Below are positions 17,077-23,571 of a stretch of 64,000 nucleotides of DNA, one piece after another (position 1 is the first letter of the stretch; each line of letters starts with the position of its first letter). Source of the DNA: Clostridium_AB sp036639235. Lineage in GTDB: Bacteria > Bacillota > Clostridia > Clostridiales > Caloramatoraceae. The translations under genes were made by a program, and so were the position numbers. Under the pieces are notes generated by a model. That model was not told where the DNA came from, ran no database searches, and saw nothing but the letters and a program-made list of their open reading frames with translations. The stretch spans positions 55,661 to 119,660 of the forward strand of contig NZ_JAVWJB010000002.1 in the NCBI RefSeq assembly GCF_036639235.1, given 5' to 3'.

Positions 17077-17568
17077 CTACCAATCTAATGTAACAGCTCT
17101 TCGATTTTTAATGCTTTCTTTAACACTTACAACTCTTTGATTTTCAGATCCTCTAAAGGCTAATTTAAGCGATTTCTTATTATCTATAAAAGGACCATCT
17201 ATTAAAACATCTATATTTTCAAGTAGTTCCTTTGTTTCTTTATTTTTATATAGGCTTTCAAATGTAAATCCTGAATAGGAAATAATATGAATATTATTCT
17301 CTTTAAGACGCTTTGCAATATATGCAAATTCCTTTGGTTGGTAAAAAGGATCCCCTCCACTAAAGGTTACCCCATCTATGTATTTTAAACTTTTTATTTC
17401 TTCAATTAAATCATCAACATCCATTTCATTATTTATATTAAAACTATGTGTACTAGGGTTATGACATCCCCTGCAGTTATGTTTACACCCCTGGGCAAAA
17501 ATAACATATCTAATTCCTGGACCATCAACTACACTATCTTTTTTTACTCCTGCTAAATTTACCTTCAT
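17077..17568 (-). CDS. nrdG: Anaerobic ribonucleotide reductase-activating protein
   Basis: Small radical-SAM activase that installs the glycyl radical on NrdD. CxxxCxxC is in GCKHNCRGCHN (around residue 30), followed by GVTFSGGDPFYQ, which binds SAM. Length of about 163 residues is typical. Starts are crowded (GTG 17577, ATG 17574, ATG 17568). I choose 17568 because AAGGGTG then has a spacing of 6 bases; 17574 is possible. A terminator separates it from nrdD. A TGATATAAT at 17594-17586 may serve as an extended -10, but it would start the mRNA inside the ribosome site, so I do not call it. Confidence 0.94.
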   Translation of the reverse strand: MKVNLAGVKKDSVVDGPGIRYVIFAQGCKHNCRGCHNPSTHSFNINNEMDVDDLIEEIKSLKYIDGVTFSGGDPFYQPKEFAYIAKRLKENNIHIISYSGFTFESLYKNKETKELLENIDVLIDGPFIDNKKSLKLAFRGSENQRVVSVKESIKNRRAVTLDW

Positions 17569-17666
17569 CTTCATCACCCTTTTAAATTATATCATATTTA
17601 TTAATTCATTAAGTTAATTCTTAGCTACATATTTAACCTTCACTTAACATACATAGTTAATTATAT

Positions 17667-17697
17667 TAAAAAAGGAGTCTCCTATTTGAGACTCCTT
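17667..17697 (-). terminator. Intrinsic terminator of nrdR-nrdD
   Basis: Stem AAGGAGTCTC / GAGACTCCTT, loop of 6, with a T run on the minus strand, 7 bases past the nrdD stop. It separates nrdD from its activase gene nrdG, although some read-through is possible. Confidence 0.85.
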
Positions 17698-17704
17698 AAA
17701 TTTA

Positions 17705-19735
17705 TTAGTCGTGTTTAACTCTCAGATCTAGCTCTGCCTTTTTAGCATCATTAAATCTATCTACAGTTGAAAGATATCCTGTTATTCTTCTGATTCTTCT
17801 AATATCATGGTTTCCGCACTCTGGGCACATATCTTCCTCAATAATTCCGCTATGTCCACAAACTCTACATTCATCAATAGGGAAGTTTATTCCAGCATAA
17901 CCTATATCACACTTGTTCATCCATCTTAGAATGTTTTCAAATGCATCAAGGTTTTGATTAATGCTTGAGTCAAGCTCTATATAAGAAATGTGTCCACCAC
18001 TACATAGGCTATGGAATCTTCCTTCTATTTCCATCTTATCAAATAAAGTCATTTCCTTATCTACAGGAACATGGTATGAATTTGTATAGAATTCCTTGTC
18101 TGTTACTCTTTCTACACTACCAAATTTCTTACTATCTCTTGGTGTAAATCTTCCTGCTGTACCCTCTGCTGGAGTTGCATAACATACAAAATTAAGTCCT
18201 GTTGCTTCACTTGTTTTATCACAGTATTCTCTAATATGTGATATTATCTCATACCCAAGGTCAAGCGCTTCCTTACTTTCTCCATGGTGCTTACCTATAA
18301 GGGCTATAAGTGTTTCAGCAAGTCCTATAAATCCGATTCCAAGTGTACCATTTTTTATAGCATCCTTTATTGAATCATCAAGTCCTAAATTATCTGAACC
18401 TAGGTATAGCTTCTGTCCCATTAGGAATGGAAGGTCGCGTACCTTAAGGTCACAAACAACTGAGAATCTGTGTAGAAGCTGTCTACTACATAGATCAAGA
18501 ATTCCATCAAGTTCATTAAAGAATTCCTTAATATTGTTTTTACCAGCTTTAAGAGCAAGTCTTGGAAGATTAATTGTTATAGGAGCAATATTTCCTCTTC
18601 CCGCTGATACTTCCTCACCATTTCTATTTGAAATAGTTCTTGTTCTACAACCCATGTATGATACTTCATCACCATACTTTTTATTAAAGCTTGTATCCAT
18701 AAAGCTAAATGTTGGGTTCATTCTATGTGATGCTACCTTAATAGCAAGCTTGAATAGATCGTAGTTAGGATCACCTTCATTAAAGTTAATACCTTCTTTA
18801 ACTCTAAATACAAGATTCGGGAATATTGGGCTTTCCCCCTTACCAAGTCCTCTATCAAAAGCTTCAAGCATAGCCTTTATTACCATTCTACCCTCTTCAC
18901 TAGTATCAGTTCCAAGATTAATACTACTAAATGGAACCTGAGCACCAGCTCTTGAGTGCATACTGTTTAAGTTATATACAAGTGCCTCCATAGCTTGGTA
19001 TACCTCTTCATATCCAGGCTTCACAGTTAGATTTCTAATAACATCCGCCATTGACTTATCAAAGTGTGGGAAACTTTGCCCACCAAACATATCATTTTGG
19101 TTACTTTGAAGAATAATAGCAGCTTGAGCTGTTGCTGATGCTATTCTCTTAGGTGGTCTTATATAACCATATCCTGTGTTAAATCCTGACTCAAACATTT
19201 TCCCAAGGTCTATTTGAAGACAGTTAATTGTTTTCCCATAAAAATCAAGGTCATGTATGTGTACATCGCAATTAATGTGAGCCTTTGACATATCTTCAGG
19301 AATAATATTATTTAAATAATATTGTTTACTTGCAGCTGATGCTATTTGAAGCATTTTAGCTGAAGGTGAGTTACCAATATTAGCATTCTCTCTACTTGTT
19401 TCAACTAGTATTTCGCGAACAACATCCATAAGCTCAGACTTTGCTTCCCTATATCTTGTTCTTTTATTCCTATGTAATATATATGCCTTTGCAGTCTTAG
19501 CATGTCCTTCCTCTATTAAAACCTTTTCAACAGTATCTTGAACATCTTCAACCCCTGGAACACTACTACCATCTAGTCCGTTTAAAAGCTGTGAAACAAC
19601 TTTTTCTGCAAGAATTTCTGCTGTACTATAATCAGAACCTCCAACTCCTTGTGCTGCAAGGAATATCGCTCTTGCTATTTTTTCCTTACTAAATGAAACT
19701 AGTCTTCCATCTCTTTTTTTAATTTCTGTAACCAT
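17705..19735 (-). CDS. nrdD: Anaerobic ribonucleoside-triphosphate reductase (class III)
   Basis: Glycyl-radical enzyme that makes deoxyribonucleotides under anoxia. An N-terminal ATP-cone (about 5-95, KRDGRLVSFSKEKIARAI) is the allosteric domain, and the barrel follows. The C-terminal zinc site CRVCGHSG...CPECG and the radical region RRITGYLS, whose glycine carries the radical, close the protein. I start at ATG 19735 (MVTEIKKRDG), because AAGGGGTG lies 6 bases before it; the GTG three codons upstream is inside that site. It follows nrdR by about 14 bases. No oxygen-dependent RNR is seen, in keeping with an anaerobe. Confidence 0.97.
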   Translation of the reverse strand: MVTEIKKRDGRLVSFSKEKIARAIFLAAQGVGGSDYSTAEILAEKVVSQLLNGLDGSSVPGVEDVQDTVEKVLIEEGHAKTAKAYILHRNKRTRYREAKSELMDVVREILVETSRENANIGNSPSAKMLQIASAASKQYYLNNIIPEDMSKAHINCDVHIHDLDFYGKTINCLQIDLGKMFESGFNTGYGYIRPPKRIASATAQAAIILQSNQNDMFGGQSFPHFDKSMADVIRNLTVKPGYEEVYQAMEALVYNLNSMHSRAGAQVPFSSINLGTDTSEEGRMVIKAMLEAFDRGLGKGESPIFPNLVFRVKEGINFNEGDPNYDLFKLAIKVASHRMNPTFSFMDTSFNKKYGDEVSYMGCRTRTISNRNGEEVSAGRGNIAPITINLPRLALKAGKNNIKEFFNELDGILDLCSRQLLHRFSVVCDLKVRDLPFLMGQKLYLGSDNLGLDDSIKDAIKNGTLGIGFIGLAETLIALIGKHHGESKEALDLGYEIISHIREYCDKTSEATGLNFVCYATPAEGTAGRFTPRDSKKFGSVERVTDKEFYTNSYHVPVDKEMTLFDKMEIEGRFHSLCSGGHISYIELDSSINQNLDAFENILRWMNKCDIGYAGINFPIDECRVCGHSGIIEEDMCPECGNHDIRRIRRITGYLSTVDRFNDAKKAELDLRVKHD

Positions 19736-19749
19736 ACACTGCACCCCTT

Positions 19750-20205
19750 CTATTTCTCCTCTAGTATCTTCTGCAATTCATTTAAAAAAGTATTTATATC
19801 TTTAAACTGTTTGTATACAGAAGCAAACCTAACATACGCAACATCGTCTAACTTCTTAAGCTTCTCCATTACAATTTCGCCTATATAGTTAGTACTAATC
19901 TCCCTGTTCATTGTATTTTGAACATGTCTTTCAATTTCATCTACAACATTTTCCATATCTGTAATTGAAACAGGTCTTTTTTCACAGGACCTTAAAACAC
20001 CATTTAGAATCTTACGTTTACTAAATGGCTCCCTAGTACCGTCCTTTTTAACTACGTAGACTGGTATATCCTCAACCTTTTCATAAGTAGTAAATCTCTT
20101 TAAACAACTTATACATTCTCTTCTTCTTCTAATAGAAGCGTTATCTTCCGTAGGTCTTGAGTCAAGTACCTTAGTCTCTACATTTGAACAAAATGGACAC
20201 TTCAA
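19750..20205 (-). CDS. nrdR: Transcriptional repressor NrdR
   Basis: Zinc-finger/ATP-cone repressor of ribonucleotide reductase genes. The N-terminal zinc ribbon is CPFC...RRRECISCLKRFTTYE and an ATP-cone follows (YVVKKDGTREPFSKRKI). 151 residues is standard. The start is a TTG at 20205 giving (M)KCPFC, preceded by GGAGTGAT at about 7 bases; no ATG fits. It is co-directional with nrdD. Candidate NrdR boxes lie just upstream (separate entry), so autoregulation of nrdR-nrdD is likely. Confidence 0.97.
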   Translation of the reverse strand: MKCPFCSNVETKVLDSRPTEDNASIRRRRECISCLKRFTTYEKVEDIPVYVVKKDGTREPFSKRKILNGVLRSCEKRPVSITDMENVVDEIERHVQNTMNREISTNYIGEIVMEKLKKLDDVAYVRFASVYKQFKDINTFLNELQKILEEK

Positions 20206-20220
20206 TATATATCACTCCAA

Positions 20221-20307
20221 ACACTATGTCTAGTGGTTAGTAACAAACTAAACACTCAACATTTAGTTACTTAAATTAGTATAACAACTATATATAGTAT
20301 AGTCTAA
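20221..20307 (-). promoter_or_regulatory. Candidate NrdR boxes and promoter before nrdR-nrdD
   Basis: Compared with the NrdR box consensus ACACWATATWTWGTGT, positions 20221-20236 match at 13 of 16 bases (ACACTATGTCTAGTGG). Positions 20252-20267 match at about 11 of 16, exactly 31 bases away, a spacing typical of paired NrdR boxes. A third palindromic site at 20285-20300 has a perfect core CTATATATAG. On the minus strand TTAGAC (20307-20302), an 18-base spacer and TATACT (20283-20278) form a promoter that contains the third site. Counts were made by eye. Confidence 0.55.
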
Positions 20308-20383
20308 CCTAAAAAATTCTTATATAACTATATAAATATGTGGAATTTCAAATATATCATTACTTTCCTCACGAATACTTTAT

Positions 20384-20671
20384 TTATATCCTCTTCTCTT
20401 CACTTGCATTTTTATTAAGTAAATCAACAAGCATTATGTCAACCCCAATAACCTTTATTTGATCCCATGTTATTTCTATTTCATCCTTCTTTTTAAATAC
20501 TGAAAAAATCCCACTTTGATATGGAATAACAAAGGACTTTATATATGTAAGCTCCTCATCAAATACAATATCCCCAATAAAACCAAGTCTCCTACCCTCT
20601 GCAACGTCTATTACTTCCATATTTTTAAGTTCTGATAACTTAAGCTTATTTGTTTCTTCCTTCTTATCCAT
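20384..20671 (-). CDS. ylmC: YlmC/YmxH-family PRC-barrel protein
   Basis: 95-residue PRC-barrel-like protein: LKLSELKNMEVIDVAEGRRLG, shown as its two parts ELKNMEVIDV and GRRLGFIGDIVFD, is the YlmC/YmxH signature. The start is ATG 20671 (MDKKEETNK), with a strong AGGAGGTGG four bases before it; an ATG ten codons further up has no such site. It follows sigG, as ylm genes follow sigG in Bacillus. Family proteins are associated with sporulation in several species, but no molecular role is known. Confidence 0.85.
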   Translation of the reverse strand: MDKKEETNKLKLSELKNMEVIDVAEGRRLGFIGDIVFDEELTYIKSFVIPYQSGIFSVFKKKDEIEITWDQIKVIGVDIMLVDLLNKNASEEKRI

Positions 20672-20741
20672 AAAACCACCTCCTACCAAAGATATATGCA
20701 TATAATATGTAAAGTAGAATTGGTTTTATCGGTTTATAAAA

Positions 20742-20771
20742 ATAAAAAAAGCTAGAAAATATTTCTAGCTT
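20742..20771 (-). terminator. Intrinsic terminator of sigG
   Basis: Stem AAGCTAGAAA / TTTCTAGCTT, followed by a run of seven T on the minus strand, about 20 bases beyond the sigG stop. Confidence 0.85.
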
Positions 20772-20789
20772 AATTAATACTATATTAAA

Positions 20790-21563
20790 TTATAAATACT
20801 TTCTCATATGAGATAGGGCTGTTTTCTCAAGTCTTGAAACCTGTGCCTGTGAAATACCTATTTCATTGGCAACCTCCATTTGAGTCTTACCCTCAAAAAA
20901 TCTTAGATTAAGAATATGTTTTTCACGATTATTCAGTCTTTGAATAGCCTGTTTAATTGATATATTCTCAACCCAGCTATCATCATGATTCTTATTGTCG
21001 CTTATCTGGTCCATAACAAATATAGCGTCACCACCATCATGGTAAATAGGTTCAAATAGGGATACAGGGTCTTGAATTGCATCTAGTGCAAAAAACACCT
21101 CTTCCCTTGGAATATTAAGTTCCTTAGCTATCTGGGATATATTCGGTTCCTTGTTGTTTTTTGCAATAAGCTTATCTCTAACCTGTAGCGCCTTATATGC
21201 AATATCCCTAAGTGATCTACTAACTCTAATTGAGTTATTATCGCGAAGATATCTTCTAATCTCCCCAATTACCATAGGAACAGCATATGTAGAAAACCTA
21301 ACATTTTGGCTTAAGTCAAAGTTATCGATAGCTTTAATAAGACCTATACATCCAACTTGAAATAAATCATCTAAGTTCTCACCTCGATTGTTAAATCGCT
21401 GTATTACACTTAGAACAAGTCTTAAGTTACCCTGGATAAATTCCTCTCTAGCAGCTTCGTCGCCATTTCTAATCTTTAGCATTAACTCTCTCATCACATC
21501 TGCTTTAATAACAGGTAACTTTGATGTATTAACTCCACAGATCTCAACTTTATTAATCATCAT
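20790..21563 (-). CDS. sigG: RNA polymerase sporulation sigma factor SigG
   Basis: Late forespore-specific sigma factor. The N-terminus NKVEICGVNTSKLPV is diagnostic of sigma-G; region 2 (RFNNRGENLDDLFQVGCIGL, FSTYAVPMVIGEIRR) and region 4 (GISQAQVSRLEK) are complete. 257 residues. The two adjacent ATGs (21563, 21560) have only a distant ribosome site, AAAGGGG about 13 bases away, which suggests restrained translation. A sigma-F-like promoter lies 40-65 bases upstream and an inverted repeat can fold over the start in read-through mRNA (separate entries). Confidence 0.98.
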   Translation of the reverse strand: MMINKVEICGVNTSKLPVIKADVMRELMLKIRNGDEAAREEFIQGNLRLVLSVIQRFNNRGENLDDLFQVGCIGLIKAIDNFDLSQNVRFSTYAVPMVIGEIRRYLRDNNSIRVSRSLRDIAYKALQVRDKLIAKNNKEPNISQIAKELNIPREEVFFALDAIQDPVSLFEPIYHDGGDAIFVMDQISDNKNHDDSWVENISIKQAIQRLNNREKHILNLRFFEGKTQMEVANEIGISQAQVSRLEKTALSHMRKYL

Positions 21564-21641
21564 AGGTCAATCTCATCCCCTTTAGTGTAGCTTTAATTAC
21601 ATTATCTCCCTATCACTATTTTTTTATACTCGGATTGACCT
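21564..21641 (-). promoter_or_regulatory. Inverted repeat that can cover the sigG start in read-through mRNA
   Basis: In minus-strand RNA, AGGUCAAUC (21641-21633) is perfectly complementary to GAUUGACCU (21572-21564). The second arm ends at the base before the sigG AUG, between ribosome site and start. The first arm is upstream of the candidate sigma-F transcription start (about 21593), so it is present only in RNA coming from spoIIGA-sigE. The 9-bp stem has a 60-base loop. Confidence 0.5.
21600..21630 (-). promoter_or_regulatory. Candidate sigma-F promoter of sigG
   Basis: AGTATA (21630-21625), 15-base spacer, GGAGATAATG (21609-21600). This fits the sigma-F pattern GYATA - N15 - GGnnAnAnT at nearly every fixed position. 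sigG is a sigma-F target in Bacillus (spoIIIG), so the context agrees. The transcript would have a 30-base leader. Confidence 0.6.
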
Positions 21642-21653
21642 TACCAAATTTTC

Positions 21654-22388
21654 CTATATCATTTTATTTATGTCTTTTTTAAGCCTTTTTATTATTCGTT
21701 TTTCAAGTCTTGAAATATATGACTGTGATATTCCTAAAATATCTGCTACTTCCTTTTGGGTTTTTTCTCCTCCACCTTGAAGACCAAACCTAAGTTCCAT
21801 AATTTGTTTTTCACGATTATTAAGCCTACACATTGCATTTTGAAGAAGTTCTTTTTCAACCTCTGACTCTATTTCGTGATATATAAGATCATTTTCTGTT
21901 CCTAAAATATCTGATAATAATAACTCATTACCGTCCCAATCTACATTAAGGGGCTCATCAAAGGATATTTCCGCCCTTACCTTACTATTTCTTCTAAGAT
22001 ACATTAATATCTCATTTTCAATGCATCTTGAGGCATATGTTGCAAGCTTTATATTCTTCTGTGGGTCAAATGTATTAACTGCCTTTATAAGACCAATTGT
22101 TCCTATTGAAATTAAATCCTCAACACTAATTCCTGTGTTTTCAAACTTTCTAGCAATATATACTACAAGTCTTAGGTTACGCTCTATAAGAGTACTTCTA
22201 ACCTCTTCATCACCATTACGAAGCTTTTCAACAAGCTCCTTTTCCTCGTCTATTGTTAAAGGAGCAGGAAGTGCCTCATTTCCCCCAATATAATATACCT
22301 CATCCTTACCAAATAAATTAAAGTAAAGCTGACTAATATATGTTTTAATACTTAAAAGTTTATCTTTGATTATAGATATAATTCCCAC
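21654..22388 (-). CDS. sigE: RNA polymerase sporulation sigma factor SigE (pro-form)
   Basis: Early mother-cell sigma factor made as an inactive precursor. The first ~28 residues form an amphipathic pro-sequence, with the SpoIIGA cleavage region near FGKDEVYYIGG; regions 2 (RLVVYIARKFENTGI, EDLISIGTIGLIKAVNTF, ASRCIENEILMYLRR) and 4 (GISQSYISRLEKRIIKRL) follow. 244 residues. GTG start at 22388 behind GGGGGG. It lies 11 bases after spoIIGA, whose product cleaves it; the pair is the classic spoIIG operon. Confidence 0.98.
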   Translation of the reverse strand: MGIISIIKDKLLSIKTYISQLYFNLFGKDEVYYIGGNEALPAPLTIDEEKELVEKLRNGDEEVRSTLIERNLRLVVYIARKFENTGISVEDLISIGTIGLIKAVNTFDPQKNIKLATYASRCIENEILMYLRRNSKVRAEISFDEPLNVDWDGNELLLSDILGTENDLIYHEIESEVEKELLQNAMCRLNNREKQIMELRFGLQGGGEKTQKEVADILGISQSYISRLEKRIIKRLKKDINKMI

Positions 22389-22399
22389 TTTTTACCCCC

Positions 22400-23278
22400 C
22401 TAAATTAAAATTTCAGGAAATGCCAATGCATCAAAATTTCCCTCACCTAAAAAGGCCTTATTATGAAATGCTATTGTAATTCCCTTATTTACCTTCACCT
22501 TATCTTTTCCCTTAGCAACTATCATATCGGTTTTCACTCCTGTTAAAGAGCCACCGCTTGTACCAATTGCACTATATGGAATTAATCTAAGTCGTGATTT
22601 TAGTCCTTCTTCCTCAAATATTTTTGAAATCTCACTGTATGCAAGATCACCCTCTTCTTTTATAGGTAGAATCTCTTTAAGGGCATTAAAGTCTGATACT
22701 ATTACCTTTGAACCTGATTGGTCTACTAGGTAGTTTCCTGTATCTATAAATCCTTTAATAATGCAGCTCTTACCATTTATAAACACTTCTAGTTCTACTG
22801 CCATATCATTTTCTTTGTAGTAGGTTTCAAATACATCAAATCCTATTTTTACAAATATAGTAGTTATAATGCTTCCTACAATAACAAACCCTGGGGACAT
22901 TCTACTTAACATATATCCACTATCCAGAGAATTTATATCACCAAATATCATATAGAAAATGCCAATAATTCCTCCCCCTAAAAGGAATGCTATAGTATAG
23001 AATACAAAAACATATTTTAAAAATAGCTTTTTAGTTTTTGGAGTAAAAGCTATGTAAATCATTAATATAGATACTAAAACCTTAAAAGCTAAAGTGTAAA
23101 GTATGTGTAATTGATCGAAAAATATTACAAATACATAAAGGGCTCCTATAAAAGAAGCAATTAGCATCTTATAAGCTTTAGTATCTATTTTACATAACCT
23201 TTTGAGCAGATATATAAGAAAAAAATTCATAGCTAAATTTTGGAGTATTAACACATCTATATAAACCTCATAGCCCAC
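22400..23278 (-). CDS. spoIIGA: Sigma-E processing peptidase SpoIIGA
   Basis: Membrane aspartic peptidase that cleaves pro-sigma-E after a signal from the forespore. Five hydrophobic segments lie in the N-terminal half (about 10-25, 35-55, 60-80, 87-112 and 128-147). The cytosolic peptidase domain has the catalytic aspartate in GFIDTGN (D179; Bacillus D183) and the SAIGTSGG segment. It is 292 residues. The GTG start (23278) is preceded by AGGGGGGAAT. It is the first gene of the spoIIG operon. Confidence 0.96.
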   Translation of the reverse strand: MGYEVYIDVLILQNLAMNFFLIYLLKRLCKIDTKAYKMLIASFIGALYVFVIFFDQLHILYTLAFKVLVSILMIYIAFTPKTKKLFLKYVFVFYTIAFLLGGGIIGIFYMIFGDINSLDSGYMLSRMSPGFVIVGSIITTIFVKIGFDVFETYYKENDMAVELEVFINGKSCIIKGFIDTGNYLVDQSGSKVIVSDFNALKEILPIKEEGDLAYSEISKIFEEEGLKSRLRLIPYSAIGTSGGSLTGVKTDMIVAKGKDKVKVNKGITIAFHNKAFLGEGNFDALAFPEILI

Positions 23279-23321
23279 AATTATTCCCCCCTATAAATTT
23301 ACCCTGTAAACTCATAACATA

Positions 23322-23354
23322 ATTATAAAACTTATATAATGTAAAATTTGTCAG
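23322..23354 (-). promoter_or_regulatory. Candidate Spo0A-type promoter of spoIIGA-sigE
   Basis: CTGACA (23354-23349) and TATAAT (23327-23322) are separated by 21 bases, too far for ordinary sigma-A but close to the 22-base gap of the Spo0A-activated spoIIG promoter of Bacillus. TGACAAA overlapping the -35 partly resembles a reversed 0A box. No strong second 0A box is visible. Confidence 0.4.
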
Positions 23355-23399
23355 TATATAAAAATATATTCAATAAACCATTCCCTATTTAACTACACT

Positions 23400-23518
23400 T
23401 TAGGACATAAAAAATAGGGCCTAAAAAGGCCCTAGGGGGAATGGGGTTATGTATAAAACTATAAAGAACGTATAGTGCGGGATATTCACCATACATCATT
23501 AAATATTATTAACCATAT
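23400..23518 (-). ncRNA. Candidate C-rich small RNA (or pepF 3'-UTR RNA)
   Basis: This 293-base gene-free stretch holds a possible short transcript on the minus strand. A weak promoter GTGACA (23552-23547), 16 bases, TATTAA (23530-23525) would start RNA near 23518. The RNA has a stem GUAUGGUG / CACUAUAC (23494-23487 and 23477-23470), which includes a G-U pair that exists only in this strand. Its loop exposes UCCCG. CCCC and CCCCC single-stranded segments (23446-23443, 23439-23435) follow, and then a strong terminator. C-rich loops are typical of Firmicute sRNAs that pair with ribosome-binding sites. It could equally be the 3' end of pepF mRNA. Confidence 0.4.
23406..23434 (-). terminator. Intrinsic terminator between pepF and spoIIGA
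   Basis: Perfect stem TAGGGCC / GGCCCTA with a six-base loop and ATTTTTTAT on the minus strand. It lies about 140 bases downstream of pepF, unusually far for a simple gene terminator. Confidence 0.85.
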
Positions 23519-23571
23519 TCTAAGTTAATATACATATATATATTATTGTCACATTATATATAATAAAGAGG

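Noticed and set aside
17586..17594. Extended -10 TGATATAAT before nrdG
   Set aside because: The predicted start would fall in or after the AAGGGTG ribosome site, so a usable mRNA would not result. nrdG may rely on read-through or a promoter I cannot see.
20246..20268. Hairpin AACTAAA / TTTAGTT as a terminator or attenuator
   Set aside because: Only 7 bp of A/T-rich stem with no T run. It overlaps a better explanation as NrdR box DNA.
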